The notes: generated by a model from the sequence alone, not told the origin. A stretch of 64,000 nucleotides of DNA from Haloarcula regularis (GCF_029338315.1 NZ_CP119794.1:1-64000), one strand, 5' to 3'; counted from the stretch's first letter, positions 48,668-59,015 are shown. A program made the numbers and translations.

Positions 48668-50217
48668 GTGACCCACGACGAACGCGTCGAGGACCTCCGC
48701 GAGCGGAAGGCGGAGGCGGAACGCGGCGGCGGCGAGGAACGCATCGAGGCCCAGCGCGAGAAGGGCAAACTCACCGCTCGCGAGCGCATCGACTACTTCC
48801 TCGACGACGACACCTTCGTCGAAATCGACGCGCTGCGCGAACACCGCTCGACGAACTTCGACATGGCCGAGAAACACGCCCCCGGCGACGGCGTCGTCGT
48901 CGGCTACGGCGAGGTCAACGGCGAGCGAGTCTACGTGTTCGCCCACGACTTCACCGTCTTCGGCGGGTCGCTGGGCGAGGCGTTCGCCCAGAAGGTCTGT
49001 AAGGTGATGGACAAAGCCATCGAGAACGGCGCGCCAATCATCGGCCTGAACGACTCGGCGGGGGCCCGCATCCAGGAAGGCATCGACTCGCTGGCGGGCT
49101 ACGCCGACATCTTCCACCGCAACCAGCAGGCCAGCGGCGTCGTCCCCAGATCTCTGCCATCATGGGTCCGTGTGCCGGCGGCGCGGTCTACTCGCCAGCC
49201 ATCACCGACTTCGTCTACATGGTCGAGGAGACCAGCCACATGTTCATCACCGGCCCCGACGTCATCGAGACGGTCACCGGCGAGGAGGTCGGCTTCGACG
49301 AACTCGGCGGGGCCGAGACCCACGCCAGCGAGTCCGGCGTCGCCCACTTCACCGCCGCCGACGAGAAGGCCGCGATGGACGAGATCCGCTATCTCCTCTC
49401 GTATCTCCCGCAGAACAACGTCCAGGACCCGCCGAGCGTCGAGCCCTGGGACGACCCGGAGCGGCGCGACGGGAGCCTCGTCGAGACGGTCCCGGAAGCC
49501 CCACAGAAGCCATACGACATCGTCGACGTCGTCGACGGCGTCGTCGACGAAGACTCCTTTTTCGAGGTGGCCGAAGCCTTCGCCCGGAACATCGTCACCG
49601 GCTTCGCCCGCCTGGACGGTCACAGCGTCGGCGTCGTCGGCAACCAGCCCCGTGTCAACGCCGGGACGCTCGACATCGACGCCTCCCGGAAGGGGGCCCG
49701 GTTCGTCCGTTTCTGTGATGCCTTCAACATCCCCATCCTGACGTTCGTCGACGTCCCCGGGTTCATGCCCGGGAAGGACCAGGAGCGAAACGCCATCATC
49801 AACCACGGTGCGAAACTCCTCTACGCCTACTCGGAGGCGACCGTCCCCCTGTTGACGGTCATCACGCGCAAGGCCTACGGCGGGGCCTACGACGTCATGG
49901 CCTCGAAGCACATCGGCGCTGACATGAACTACGCCTGGCCGACCGCCGAGATCGCCGTGATGGGGCCCAAGGGTGCGGTGAACGTCCTCTACGACGACGA
50001 ACTGGCTGACGCCGACGACGTCGAGGCCCGCCGCCAGCAGCTCATCGACGAGTACCGCGACGCCTTCGCGAACCCTTACATCGCCGCCAGGCGCGGGTTC
50101 GTCGACGACGTCATCGAACCGCAGGACACCCGGCCGCGGCTCATCGAGGACCTGGACCTCCTGCGGGGGAAACGCAAGGACCAGCCCGACCGCAAACACG
50201 GGAACATCCCACTGTGA
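48668..50217 (+). pseudogene. pccB: propionyl-CoA carboxylase carboxyltransferase (beta) subunit, frameshifted as sequenced
   Basis: About 516 residues when one C is added in the run at 49144-49147 (GVVP then [18 protein letters not shown]). It transfers CO2 from biotin to propionyl-CoA (or acetyl-CoA). Crotonase-fold motifs are intact: [47 protein letters not shown]. It starts with a GTG. PccX follows 2 bp after the stop, and the biotin carboxylase subunit gene is at 51528. Confidence 0.9.
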
Positions 50218-50219
50218 CA

Positions 50220-50519
50220 ATGGCGACAGAGACAGCGAACGCCCCTGTCGACGCCGACCTCGTCGAAACGATAGCAGATGCGCTCCCGGACGCCTCCCCG
50301 GACGAGGCGGCGGCCATCGCCGTCGCCATCGGCGCCCACGTGACCGACCAGCAGCGGGCCGCGGCCGCCGCTGCCGCCACGAGCGACGAACCGACCTGGG
50401 CGGGCAAGGAGTGGCTCTTCTCGAACCGGGTCAGGGACACCCAGAAGCGACACGTCGACGTCCCGGCCGACGCCCCGACGGACCCCTGGAGCGCCGCCGG
50501 GCGCGTCGACCGGATGTAA
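50220..50519 (+). CDS. pccX: propionyl-CoA carboxylase small subunit (PccX-like)
   Basis: 99 residues: an Ala-rich helical N-terminus ([31 protein letters not shown]) and a C-terminal [18 protein letters not shown] segment. Haloferax mediterranei PCC needs a third small subunit, PccX, encoded beside pccB. Position and size agree. It may act like the epsilon subunit of actinobacterial carboxylases. Confidence 0.8.
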   Translation: MATETANAPVDADLVETIADALPDASPDEAAAIAVAIGAHVTDQQRAAAAAAATSDEPTWAGKEWLFSNRVRDTQKRHVDVPADAPTDPWSAAGRVDRM

Positions 50520-50527
50520 CCGCCGAC

Positions 50528-51442
50528 TCAGCGGCCCCGTTCTGCCAGTCGGTCCGCGAGCGCCATCGCTTCCGTGCGAACCGTGAGTTCGTCGAGCCAC
50601 GTCTCCGGGAGGCTCTCCACGCCGAACCGGGCGCCGGCGACGGCCCCCGCGACGGCGCCGACAGTGTCGGTGTCGCCGCCGTTGTTGACCGCCGTGACGA
50701 TCGCCTCCTCGGCCGACTGCGCCAGCAGGGCGTGCCCGACGCCGGCCTCGAGCGTGTCCACGACGTAGCCGGTCACGGGGAGCATCGTCGGGTCCGTGGC
50801 GGCCCTGGCCTCCAGCAGGGCGACGGCCACGTCGGTCGGGGCGTCCTCGTCCAGTCGGTCGAGCGTCGCCGACACGGGGTCGTCCGCTCCACGGAGATAC
50901 CCGGCGACGACCAGGTTCAGGGCCGCACAGCCGTGGGTGCAGCGCGGGTCCCAGTGGGTCAGGCGCGAGGAGGTCATGCTCGATTCGATCAGCGTCGCCG
51001 GGTCGTCGGCGAAGCGTATCGCGAGCGGCGCACACCGCATCACGCTCCCGTTGCCGGCGTTGTGTCCCTCCGGGCTCTGTCGCCAGACGTGCTCTGCGGC
51101 CCGGTCCCACGGTTCCCCGGTCGCGACGCGAGCGAGGGCCCGCCTCGTCATTCCTCCAATTCCCGTCGGGTCGCCCTCGAACCACGCCGCGAAGCGCCGG
51201 GCGGCGTCGTCCGCGTCGAAGCCGTCGGACTCGACGATGCTTCGGGCCAGACACAGCGCAAGCTCGGTGTCGTCGGTCACCGCGCCCGCCGGCAGGCCGT
51301 GGGCCCCGCGGGCTTGCATCTCCGTCAGGCGCCCGTGTTCTCGGGCGATGCGTGACCGGGGCCACCCTTCGACCGGCCGGCCCAGCGCGTCGCCACAGGC
51401 CAGGCCCAGCAGCGTTCCGCGAGCGCGCGACGTTCTATCCAT
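50528..51442 (-). CDS. ADP-ribosylglycohydrolase (DraG/ARH family)
   Basis: 304 residues. Motifs GLACGDALGRPVEG, GAVTDDTELALCLA, GNGSVMRCAPLAI and NNGGDTDTVGAVAGAVAGA give the two-Mg site with Asp and Thr ligands. It should remove ADP-ribose from proteins or small molecules. It lies on the opposite strand between pccX and pccA, so it splits the pcc operon. Confidence 0.88.
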   Translation of the reverse strand: MDRTSRARGTLLGLACGDALGRPVEGWPRSRIAREHGRLTEMQARGAHGLPAGAVTDDTELALCLARSIVESDGFDADDAARRFAAWFEGDPTGIGGMTRRALARVATGEPWDRAAEHVWRQSPEGHNAGNGSVMRCAPLAIRFADDPATLIESSMTSSRLTHWDPRCTHGCAALNLVVAGYLRGADDPVSATLDRLDEDAPTDVAVALLEARAATDPTMLPVTGYVVDTLEAGVGHALLAQSAEEAIVTAVNNGGDTDTVGAVAGAVAGARFGVESLPETWLDELTVRTEAMALADRLAERGR

Positions 51443-51527
51443 ACTATCGCCTCTATACCAGAGACGAGGCAGCGGCGACATTACGTTTCCGCCTAGTTTT
51501 ATGGGGTGAGTCTCGGTAAGGAGCCAT

Positions 51528-53360
51528 ATGTTCGATAAGGTACTCGTCGCTAACCGCGGGGAGATCGCGGTGCGGGTCATGCGGGCCTGTGTGGAGTTGG
51601 GAATCGGGACGGTCGCCGTCTACTCCGAGGCCGACAAGCACTCCGGCCACGTCAGGTTCGCCGACGAGGCGTACAACGTCGGCCCGGCACGCGCGGCGGA
51701 CTCTTATCTGGACCAGGACGCCATCGTCGACGCCGCCAAGCAGGCCGGTGCCGACGCAATCCACCCTGGATACGGGTTCCTGGCGGAGAACGCCGACTTC
51801 GCCCGAAAGGTCGAGGCGACGGACGGCGTGACGTGGATCGGCCCGTCCGGCGACGCCATGGAGGCACTGGGCGAGAAGACGAAGGCCCGGAAGATCATGC
51901 AGGCTGCGGACGTCCCTATCGTCCCGGGGACGACAGACCCAGTCGACGACCCCACAGAGGTCGAGGCGTTCGGCGACGAACACGGGTTCCCGGTCGCGAT
52001 CAAGGCCGAGGGCGGTGGCGGCGGCCGCGGTATGAAGATCGTCCAGGGCCCAGACGAGATCGAAGACCAGCTCGAATCCGCGAAACGCGAAGGCGAGGCC
52101 TACTTCTCGAACGACTCCGTCTATCTCGAACGCTTCCTGGAGAACCCGCGCCACATCGAGGTCCAGATCATCGCCGACCACGACGGCAACGTGCGCCACC
52201 TGGGCGAACGCGACTGCTCGCTCCAGCGCCGCCACCAGAAGGTCATCGAGGAGGGCCCCTCCCCGGCCCTGTCGGACGACCTCCGCGAGCAGATCGGCGA
52301 GGCCGCCCGCCGGGGCGTCCGCGAGGCCGACTACTACAACGCCGGAACTGTCGAATTCCTCGTCGAGGAGGACACCGACCGCGAACCCGGCGAGGTGCTT
52401 GGGCCCGACACGAACTTCTACTTCCTCGAGGTCAACACCCGCATCCAGGTCGAGCATTGTGTCACCGAGGAGATAACCGGTATCGACATCGTCAAGTGGC
52501 AGATCCGGGTCGCCCAGGGCGAGAATCTCTCTTTCGCCCAGGACGACGTCGCGGTCGACGGCCACGCGATGGAGTTCCGCATCAACGCCGAGAACGCCGC
52601 CAAGGACTTCGCGCCGGCAAACAGCGGCTCGCTTGAGACCTACGACCCGCCGGGGGGCATCGGCGTCCGGATGGACGACGCCCTCCGCCAGGGCGACGAC
52701 CTCGTGACCGACTACGACTCGATGATCGCGAAACTCATCGTCCACGGGAGCGACCGTGACGAGGTCATCTCGCGCGGCCGCCGCGCGCTCAGCGAGTTCG
52801 AGGTCGAGGGCTTCCCGACGGTCATCCCCTTCCACCGCCTCATGCTCACCGACGACGAGTTCGTCGGCGGCACCCACACCACGAAGTACCTGGACAACAC
52901 CCTGGAAGAACGCATCGAGGAGGCCCAGGAAAAATGGGGCCACGAGTCCGAGTCCGAACCCGACGACGAGGAGGTCGTCGAGCGCGAGTTCACCGTCGAG
53001 GTAAACGGCAAGCGCTTCGACGTCGAACTCGAGGAACGCGGGGCCCCGCCAATCAACGTCGGCGACGTCGACGCCGGCGGCGGCCAGCGCCCCGAACGCC
53101 CGGCCGGTGGCGGTGGTGGCGGCGGGTCCAGCGGCTCCAGCGCCGAGGGCGAGGAGGTCACCGCCGAGATGCAGGGGACCATCCTCGAGGTCAACGTCGA
53201 GGAGGGCGACGAGGTCGAGGCCGGCGACGTCCTCTGCGTGCTCGAGGCGATGAAGATGGAGAACGACATCGTCACCGAGCGCAGCGGCACCATCAACGAG
53301 GTGGCCATCGGCGAGGGCGAGTCCGTCGACATGGGCGACCTGCTGTTCGTCATCGGCTAA
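51528..53360 (+). CDS. pccA: propionyl-CoA/acyl-CoA carboxylase biotin carboxylase and carrier subunit
   Basis: 610 residues. Biotin carboxylase domain (1-450) with the ATP-grasp Gly loop ([12 protein letters not shown]), the [10 protein letters not shown] active-site strand and the RFA/NAGEIAVR start. A Gly/Ser linker (about 525-545) leads to a biotinyl domain with EAMKMEN, biotin on Lys576. It carboxylates biotin with ATP and bicarbonate and works with PccB and PccX. The nearby birA gene encodes the enzyme that should load the biotin. Confidence 0.93.
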   Translation: MFDKVLVANRGEIAVRVMRACVELGIGTVAVYSEADKHSGHVRFADEAYNVGPARAADSYLDQDAIVDAAKQAGADAIHPGYGFLAENADFARKVEATDGVTWIGPSGDAMEALGEKTKARKIMQAADVPIVPGTTDPVDDPTEVEAFGDEHGFPVAIKAEGGGGGRGMKIVQGPDEIEDQLESAKREGEAYFSNDSVYLERFLENPRHIEVQIIADHDGNVRHLGERDCSLQRRHQKVIEEGPSPALSDDLREQIGEAARRGVREADYYNAGTVEFLVEEDTDREPGEVLGPDTNFYFLEVNTRIQVEHCVTEEITGIDIVKWQIRVAQGENLSFAQDDVAVDGHAMEFRINAENAAKDFAPANSGSLETYDPPGGIGVRMDDALRQGDDLVTDYDSMIAKLIVHGSDRDEVISRGRRALSEFEVEGFPTVIPFHRLMLTDDEFVGGTHTTKYLDNTLEERIEEAQEKWGHESESEPDDEEVVEREFTVEVNGKRFDVELEERGAPPINVGDVDAGGGQRPERPAGGGGGGGSSGSSAEGEEVTAEMQGTILEVNVEEGDEVEAGDVLCVLEAMKMENDIVTERSGTINEVAIGEGESVDMGDLLFVIG

Positions 53361-53419
53361 CTTTTTGCGAGGGTGGTGTCCTCGCGACGCTGTCGCTGCG
53401 GGCACCCCCTCGCAGAAAG
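53361..53419. terminator. hairpin right after pccA
   Basis: CTTTTTGCGAGGG (53361-53373) pairs with CCCTCGCAGAAAG (53407-53419) over 13 positions with one G-U step. Inside is a GCGAC/GTCGC hairpin. It begins on the base after the pccA stop. It may end the pccA transcript or be part of a larger repeat element. Confidence 0.5.
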
Positions 53420-53424
53420 GTATG

Positions 53425-53517
53425 ATAAAAAGCCGCGAGCGCCGGTCGGCGCTCGCGGTGAAACCGTGCCGAGCGAAGCGAGGCACGGTACGCTGCCGGC
53501 CTCCGGCCGCTTTTTAT
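53425..53517. repeat. palindrome-rich cloverleaf-like element between pccA and birA
   Basis: A closing stem (ATAAAAAG, 53425-53432, with CTTTTTAT, 53510-53517) encloses three hairpins: 53433-53444 with 53447-53458 (12 bp, perfect), 53463-53470 with 53482-53489 (8 bp, loop GAGCGAAGCGA) and 53495-53499 with 53503-53507 (5 bp). The whole folds like a four-way junction on either strand. It could be a repeat element, a two-way terminator or a structured RNA. It ends 22 bp before birA. Confidence 0.6.
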
Positions 53518-53539
53518 TACGTGGTCACTAACTGGGGGC

Positions 53540-54469
53540 ATGAACGAGACGCGACACGCCGTGCTGGAGGCGCTGGCCGACGGGCCGGTCTCGGGGCCGG
53601 CAGTCGCCGAGAAACTGGGCGTCTCCCGCGCGGCGGTCTGGAAGCACGTCGAGGCGTTGCGCGAGAGCGGCTTCGAGGTCGAAAGCGCCGACGACGGGTA
53701 CCGGCTGGCGGCGGTCCCGGAGTTCGGCGGCGCGGCGGTCGAGTACGGCCTCGACGCCCCCTTTGCGGTCGAGTATCACGACAGCATCCCGAGCACGAAC
53801 GCTCGCGCGCGCGACCTGGCGGCCGAGGGGGAGCGCGACGTGGTGGTGCTGGCCGACGAACAGACCGGCGGCCGGGGGCGACTCGACCGCGCGTGGTCCT
53901 CGCCCAGTGGCGGCATCTGGCTCTCGATTCTGTTCCGACCGGACGTCCCGATGGCCCACGCACCGGTGTTCACCCTCGCGGCGGCCGTCGCGGTCACCCG
54001 CGCGGCCCGCGAGGCCGGCGTCGACGCCGGCATCAAGTGGCCCAACGACGTGCTCGTCGGCGACAGCAAGCTCGTCGGGATACTCACGGAGATGGAGGGC
54101 GAGGCCGACCGCATCTCCTGGGTCGTGGTCGGCGTCGGTATCAACGCGAACGTCGACCCGGCGGCGCTCCCCAGCGATGCCGCTCCGACGAGTCTCGAAG
54201 CGGAACTGGGGCATCCGGTCGACCGCCGGCGATTCACTCAGCGCGTCCTCGAGGAGTTCGACGACCTCCGGCAGTCGCCCGACGCCATTGTCGACGCCTG
54301 GCGAGGGTACGCGACGACGCTGGGACAACGGGTCCGCGTCGAGACGCCGGACGGGACCGTCGAGGGCGAGGCCGTCGACGTCACGTTCCCGGGGTCGCTC
54401 GTGGTCGAGACTGCGGACGGTCGGGTCACCGTCGCGGCCGGTGACTGCGACCACCTCCGACCGGCCTGA
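53540..54469 (+). CDS. birA: biotin-[acetyl-CoA-carboxylase] ligase with HTH domain
   Basis: 309 residues. An N-terminal winged helix (1-58; VSGPAVAEKLGVSRAAVWKHVEA) as in BirA may repress genes. The ligase domain has TGGRGRLDRAW (109-119) for biotinyl-AMP, KWPNDVLV and GVGINANV. A C-terminal SH3-like domain follows (GEAVDVTFPGSLVVE). It should attach biotin to PccA Lys576, encoded just upstream. No biotin synthesis genes are in the window. Confidence 0.92.
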   Translation: MNETRHAVLEALADGPVSGPAVAEKLGVSRAAVWKHVEALRESGFEVESADDGYRLAAVPEFGGAAVEYGLDAPFAVEYHDSIPSTNARARDLAAEGERDVVVLADEQTGGRGRLDRAWSSPSGGIWLSILFRPDVPMAHAPVFTLAAAVAVTRAAREAGVDAGIKWPNDVLVGDSKLVGILTEMEGEADRISWVVVGVGINANVDPAALPSDAAPTSLEAELGHPVDRRRFTQRVLEEFDDLRQSPDAIVDAWRGYATTLGQRVRVETPDGTVEGEAVDVTFPGSLVVETADGRVTVAAGDCDHLRPA

Positions 54470-54497
54470 CCGGACCGACGGACGCGGCTGACGCCCG

Positions 54498-54972
54498 CTA
54501 GTTGGTGGCCCTGACCGACGAGACCGGTTCCTCGCGCTGCTCGCCCCGCCTGACCGGCACCGTCACGACCGGCAGGTGTGACTGGCGGATGACGCGCTCG
54601 GCGACGCTGCCAAGCAGGAGCCTGTCGATGCCCGCGGCCGTGGGTCCCCATCACGATGACGTCACAGTCCGCCTCGTCGGCGTACCGGAGGATCTCCGTC
54701 GTCGGGTCGCCCTCGACCATGTGGCCCTCGACGTCGACGCCCCCCACGTCGTAGGCCTCCAGTTCGTCCAGCGCCAGCTCGCCTTCCTCCCTGAGCATCT
54801 GCGTGAGGCCCTCCCAGGAGTTACCGACCGGCAGCGACGCGAACCGGCCGGTGTCGACGACGTAGAGCCCCTGGACCGTGGCGCCGTGGGTTTTCGCCAG
54901 CGAGACGGCGTGTTCGATGACGTACTCCATCTCCTCGGAGCCGTCGGTCGGGAGCAGTATCCGGTCGTACAT
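54498..54972 (-). pseudogene. UspA-family universal stress protein, frameshifted as sequenced
   Basis: About 158 residues after repair. The first part is RILLPTDGSEEMEYVIEHAV with DCDVIVMGTHGRG. The second frame continues GIDRLLLGSVAERVIRQSHL and PVVTVPVRRGE. The frame changes at the CCCGCGG tract (54631-54637). The intact ATP-binding GTHG-x-LLLGSVAE pattern suggests a sequencing indel. UspA proteins bind ATP or AMP under stress. Confidence 0.8.
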
Positions 54973-55028
54973 GCTCTAGTGTAGACCAGGTAACAGCATA
55001 GGTGTTTGGTGGCTGTTAGCACAGTCGC

Positions 55029-56051
55029 CTACGACTCGGGCAACACGACCCGCTTGACGTCGCTCGTCCCCGCGCGCCGGACGACGGCCCGGACGACGTT
55101 CTGTGCGCCGGCGAGGTTGTCGGACTCGCCGTCGAGCACTGTCAGTCGCGCCGGGCGCCCCGGCTCGACGACGCCACAGTCCAGTCCCGCGAGTTCGGCC
55201 CCGTTGACCGTCGCCATCGCCAGCACCTCGCGGGCGGGCAGGTCGTACAGCTTGGCGGTGAACTCCATCTCCCGGAACATCGACGGGCTGTTGAGGAAGA
55301 CGTTGTCCGTCCCGAGTGCCACCGTCGTCCGCTCGTGGAGGTCCTCGACGGGTGGGAGACCCACGTCTGTGACGAGGTTCGAGCGGGGACAGACCGCCAC
55401 CGGCACCTCGCTGTCGGCGACCCGCGTGAGGTGGAGGGGCTCGGCGTGGACCATGTGCACGAGGAAGTCGGGGTCCAGATCCAGTGCCGGGTTGATGTCG
55501 CTGCTGTCGACCTCGCCGGCGTGGATGCCGAACCGCTTGCCGGCGTCCCTCGTCGCCCGCCGTTCGTTGCCGAAGTCGGCGTCGTTGGCGCCGCTGGCGC
55601 CGAACCCGTCGGCGACGTCCAGCACGTCTACGGACTCACGACCGAGGACGACGCTCTCGAGACGCGAGTCCTCGAGCGCCGCCGAAAGCGCCAGGACACC
55701 CTCGACGCCCCCCTCGCGGAACTCGACGAACGCGCCGGTCCCGGACGCTTCCATGTACGCGAGACTGCGCGCCATCGCCCCCACCAGTTCGCTCCGGTCT
55801 GACTCCCGGAGTAGGCGGTGTTTCAGTCCGTCGGGCGGGGCGACCAGCTCTTCCAGGCTCAGTCCTTCGCCCGCCTCCTTCGCGATGGAGTCGCCGACGT
55901 GGGTGTGTGCGTTGACGAACGCCGGGAGGACGATGTCGTCACTGTAGACCTCGTCCTCCTCGAGTGCGACGATACGGCCGTCTTCGACGACGACCCGCCC
56001 CTCGACTGGGTCGAACGACCGGCCACGGAGGATAGTGCCTTCGAGTATCAT
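55029..56051 (-). CDS. amidohydrolase-family protein (cytosine-deaminase/chlorohydrolase-like)
   Basis: 340 residues. A short N-terminal beta part (ILEGTILRGRSFDPVEGRVV) precedes a TIM barrel with metal ligands NAHTHVGDS (His-x-His, about 49-51), His in GIHAGEVDS, His in HMVHAEPL, and Asp in LGTDN. It likely deaminates or hydrolyses a heterocycle. The substrate is unknown. Starts with ATG at 56051. Confidence 0.85.
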   Translation of the reverse strand: MILEGTILRGRSFDPVEGRVVVEDGRIVALEEDEVYSDDIVLPAFVNAHTHVGDSIAKEAGEGLSLEELVAPPDGLKHRLLRESDRSELVGAMARSLAYMEASGTGAFVEFREGGVEGVLALSAALEDSRLESVVLGRESVDVLDVADGFGASGANDADFGNERRATRDAGKRFGIHAGEVDSSDINPALDLDPDFLVHMVHAEPLHLTRVADSEVPVAVCPRSNLVTDVGLPPVEDLHERTTVALGTDNVFLNSPSMFREMEFTAKLYDLPAREVLAMATVNGAELAGLDCGVVEPGRPARLTVLDGESDNLAGAQNVVRAVVRRAGTSDVKRVVLPES

Positions 56052-56071
56052 AACTAGTGGTCCACCGTCGC

Positions 56072-57295
56072 TCAATTAAACTCGTCGAGGGTCGCGTGGA
56101 TGCCCTGGCGGACGTCCCGGACGCGCGCGCCGTCCATGTCGAGACCGAGCTCGCGGACCGCGACCTCGCCGACCCGCTCGCTCTCGCCCTCGGGCGCGTA
56201 GACGCCGAGTCGCCACTGGTCGCGCTGGGCCGCCCGTATCGCGTTGACGAGCGTCGACTGCTCGCCGAGGCGACGGACCTCGCCGTTGATCAGGATTCGA
56301 CTCGTCGACTCTTTCATCGCCGGCTCGGCGGGGACGTCGAGGATGACCGCGTCGGGATCGACGCTGGCGGCCTCCGCGATGGCGTGTTCCCGGGCGCGAA
56401 CGTCCCGGTAGTCCGCAGTCAGCAGTTCGTCGGGGACCGCGGAGCGTTCGGCCCACACCGACCGCTTGTAGAGGTCGCGCTCGCCCAGGCGGCGCGCGTA
56501 CTCCGCGGTCTCGTCACAGCGCCGGAGCCGAACCAGGAGGTCCTTGTCGTCCCAGCGCCGCAGGTCGTCGGCCGTCCAGTTGGTCGCCGCCAGCAGACGG
56601 TCCGTCGCGCGCCGGAGCGTCGACTTCGCGATGCGCGCGACGTGGTGCTGGTAGACGGTGGGATTCATGAGCGCGCGTGCGAGCAACAGCGACTCTGCGG
56701 TCTGGACGTTCCCCTCGTCGAGCACCAGTTCCCCGTCGACGAAGCGCAGTTCGCGGATGAGCCGCTCGTGGTCGATAGTCCCGTACGGGACGCCCGTGTG
56801 GTGGGCGTCGCGCACGAGGTAGTCCATCCGGTCGACGTCGAGTTCCCCGGAGACCAGCTGGCCGAGTTCGCCGTCGCCGGCGACCAGGTCCGCGACCCGG
56901 TCCGGGTTGAGGCCGTGGTCGGTCAGGACGCGGGCGACGGCCCCGCGGTCCAGCAGCGCGTGGACGTCGTCGTGGTACTTCCCGGTCTCGCGGTGGACCA
57001 CGGCCTCGACGTTGTGGCTGTACGGCGAGTGGCCGACGTCGTGAAGTAACGCCGCCGCACGGACGCGTTCGGCCTGCTGGCCCTCGATGCCCAGTTCGGA
57101 GAGGGCCCGGTCGGCGAGGTGGTAGACCCCAAGCGAGTGCTCGAACCGCGTGTGGTTCGCCGACGGGTAGACGAGCGTCACCGTCCCCAGCTGTGCGATG
57201 TGGCGCAACCGCTGGACGGGCGGCGTCTCCAGGAGGTCCTCGGCGACGCCCTCGACCGCGATGTGGTCGTGGACGCTGTCCTTGATGGTGGTCAT
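56072..57295 (-). CDS. HD-superfamily phosphohydrolase (SAMHD1/dGTPase-like)
   Basis: 407 residues. The HD metal site is spread over HTRFEHSLGVYHLA, LLHDVGHSPYSHNVE (the HD pair) and DVDRMDYLVRDAHHTGVPYG. The first residues (TTIKDSVHDHIAVEGVAEDL) are typical of the YdhJ/SAMHD1-like archaeal group, which cleaves dNTPs or related nucleotides. Substrate not proven. The gene ends 20 bp before the amidohydrolase start. Confidence 0.87.
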   Translation of the reverse strand: MTTIKDSVHDHIAVEGVAEDLLETPPVQRLRHIAQLGTVTLVYPSANHTRFEHSLGVYHLADRALSELGIEGQQAERVRAAALLHDVGHSPYSHNVEAVVHRETGKYHDDVHALLDRGAVARVLTDHGLNPDRVADLVAGDGELGQLVSGELDVDRMDYLVRDAHHTGVPYGTIDHERLIRELRFVDGELVLDEGNVQTAESLLLARALMNPTVYQHHVARIAKSTLRRATDRLLAATNWTADDLRRWDDKDLLVRLRRCDETAEYARRLGERDLYKRSVWAERSAVPDELLTADYRDVRAREHAIAEAASVDPDAVILDVPAEPAMKESTSRILINGEVRRLGEQSTLVNAIRAAQRDQWRLGVYAPEGESERVGEVAVRELGLDMDGARVRDVRQGIHATLDEFN

Positions 57296-57337
57296 CTGGT
57301 CGTGCTACGGTGGCCGGTTTCTAAACGGTACTGACAG

Positions 57338-57877
57338 CTACAGTCGCGCCACCGACTCGAGCAGGGCCGTGAGGTCCCCGGGATTGGCGTTGCCGGCCTC
57401 GATGGCGTCGCTTGGCTCGCGGCCCATCTCCCTGACCGTCTCGACGGCGCGGTCCGGGCCGTAGTCGCGGTCGTAGACGAGCCACGCGGCCAGGGTCTGC
57501 CCGGTCCGACCGATGCCGGCCAGGGAGTGGACGACCGTGCGCTCCTCGGCGTCTCTCGCGTCCGCGAGGAAGGGGAGAATCTCCCCGTGAAGTCGTGCCT
57601 CGGACACGAGATGGTGGTCCGGGACCGGCGCGTGGCACACCCGCGACTCGCCGAAGGCCGACTGGTACCGGTCGACGTTCAGGCCGGAGGCGTCCAGTTG
57701 CCGGCCAGGGAGGAGACAGCAGACGCGCTCGACGCCCTGGTCTTGCACGTAGTCGAGCCAGTCGTCCAGTGCCGCCTCGTGGCCGGCGGCCGTGTGCCAG
57801 CCGGGTGCACAGGCGCCGAAGACGTCGGTCTCGTCGGGCGCGGCGGGTGCGAATCGGTGTGGGTTCAGGCGCTGCAT
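57338..57877 (-). CDS. dual-specificity-phosphatase-fold protein lacking the catalytic Cys
   Basis: 179 residues. The P-loop reads [13 protein letters not shown] at 115-127, so the HCxxGxxRT motif has Ser118 (codon TCC, 57524-57526) in place of the catalytic Cys; Arg124 and the rest are kept. The fold is otherwise complete ([27 protein letters not shown] with a general-acid-like Asp). Without Cys it should bind but not cleave phosphate, like STYX pseudophosphatases. One base change would explain it, so an error is possible. Confidence 0.8.
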   Translation of the reverse strand: MQRLNPHRFAPAAPDETDVFGACAPGWHTAAGHEAALDDWLDYVQDQGVERVCCLLPGRQLDASGLNVDRYQSAFGESRVCHAPVPDHHLVSEARLHGEILPFLADARDAEERTVVHSLAGIGRTGQTLAAWLVYDRDYGPDRAVETVREMGREPSDAIEAGNANPGDLTALLESVARL

Positions 57878-57990
57878 GACAGCGATTATACAACAGCTGC
57901 CGGTCCACCGACTTGAACCTGTTCGCTCGGTTCTCATGTCTGATTCTCCAGTGTCGCGTCGCGTCCGGACGCGACTCCCGGACAGGGCCA

Positions 57991-57999
57991 CGTTTATAC
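57991..57999 (+). promoter_or_regulatory. TATA box for the cofD operon
   Basis: CGTTTATAC lies 24-32 nt before the cofD ATG at 58023, giving a leaderless message for the four-gene operon. Confidence 0.55.
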
Positions 58000-58022
58000 A
58001 ATCGGTTCCCCCACGTCGGCGT

Positions 58023-59015
58023 ATGGTGACGTTCCTCGCCGGCGGGACGGGCACGCCGAAACTCCTCGCCGGCGCCGACGACGTGTTCCCGCCCGCCGAG
58101 ACGACGGTGGTCGCCAACACCGGCGACGACGTCGAGCTGGGCGGCCACCTCGTCTGCCCGGACCTGGACACGGTCCTCTTTCTGGAGGGCGGCGTCCTCG
58201 ACCGGAAGACGTGGTGGGGCATCGACGACGACACGGCCGAGACACACGACGAACTCCACCGGCTCGCCGACGCCGCAGACCTGCCCGGGGGGCCACAGTA
58301 CCTCCCCGACGAGCGACAGACCGACGGTCGCGACATCGCCGCCTGGCGCCGGTTCTCCGGCGTCGCCGAGTTCATGCACATCGGCGACCGCGACCGCGCG
58401 GTCCACGTGACCCGCACCTCCCTGGTCGATGCGGGCCATTCACTGACCGAGGCCACGCGACACCTCGCCGACGCCTTCGGCCTCGAGCGGACGCTCCTGC
58501 CGATGAGCGACGACCCCGTCGCGACTATCGTCCACACCGACGAGGGCCCGATGCACTTCCAGGAGTGGTGGGTCGGCCACGGCGGCGACCCACCGGTTCG
58601 TGATGTCGAGTTCAGAGGTGCAGCGACGGCCGCACCGACCGACGCGGTCCGGACCGCCCTCGATGCACCCGTCGTCGTCGGCCCGTCGAACCCGGTCACT
58701 TCGCTCGGGCCGATGGTCGCCGTCGACGGCATCGAGCGCACGCTCGCCGATACGCCGGTCGTGGCCGTCTCGCCGTTCGTCGAGGACGAGGTCTTCTCCG
58801 GGCCGGCCGCCGAGCTGATGGCCGGGACCGGCCTGGAACCGAGCACGGCGGGCGTCGCCGAGGCGTATCCCTTCGCCGACGCGTTCGTGCTCGACCAGGC
58901 CGACGGGACGGACCTGGACCGCCCGGTCGTCCGGACCGACACGACGCTGGACACCGACGCCGACGCCGCACGCGTGGCCCGAGCCGTCGAGACGGCGCTC
59001 GCGGAGGTGACCTGA
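58023..59015 (+). CDS. cofD: 2-phospho-L-lactate transferase (CofD)
   Basis: 330 residues. It begins [16 protein letters not shown], with [20 protein letters not shown] and [18 protein letters not shown] loops, the nucleotide-binding core of CofD. It joins the lactyl-phosphate (or phosphoenolpyruvyl) group to the Fo flavin, the last step before glutamate addition in coenzyme F420 synthesis. It leads an operon with three genes whose starts overlap each previous stop. Confidence 0.92.
   Translation: MVTFLAGGTGTPKLLAGADDVFPPAETTVVANTGDDVELGGHLVCPDLDTVLFLEGGVLDRKTWWGIDDDTAETHDELHRLADAADLPGGPQYLPDERQTDGRDIAAWRRFSGVAEFMHIGDRDRAVHVTRTSLVDAGHSLTEATRHLADAFGLERTLLPMSDDPVATIVHTDEGPMHFQEWWVGHGGDPPVRDVEFRGAATAAPTDAVRTALDAPVVVGPSNPVTSLGPMVAVDGIERTLADTPVVAVSPFVEDEVFSGPAAELMAGTGLEPSTAGVAEAYPFADAFVLDQADGTDLDRPVVRTDTTLDTDADAARVARAVETALAEVT

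Noticed and set aside
53361..53517. The palindromic region as an insertion sequence or MITE
   Set aside because: The ends are only partly inverted, no target-site duplication is visible, and no transposase is present. Copy number would have to be checked first.
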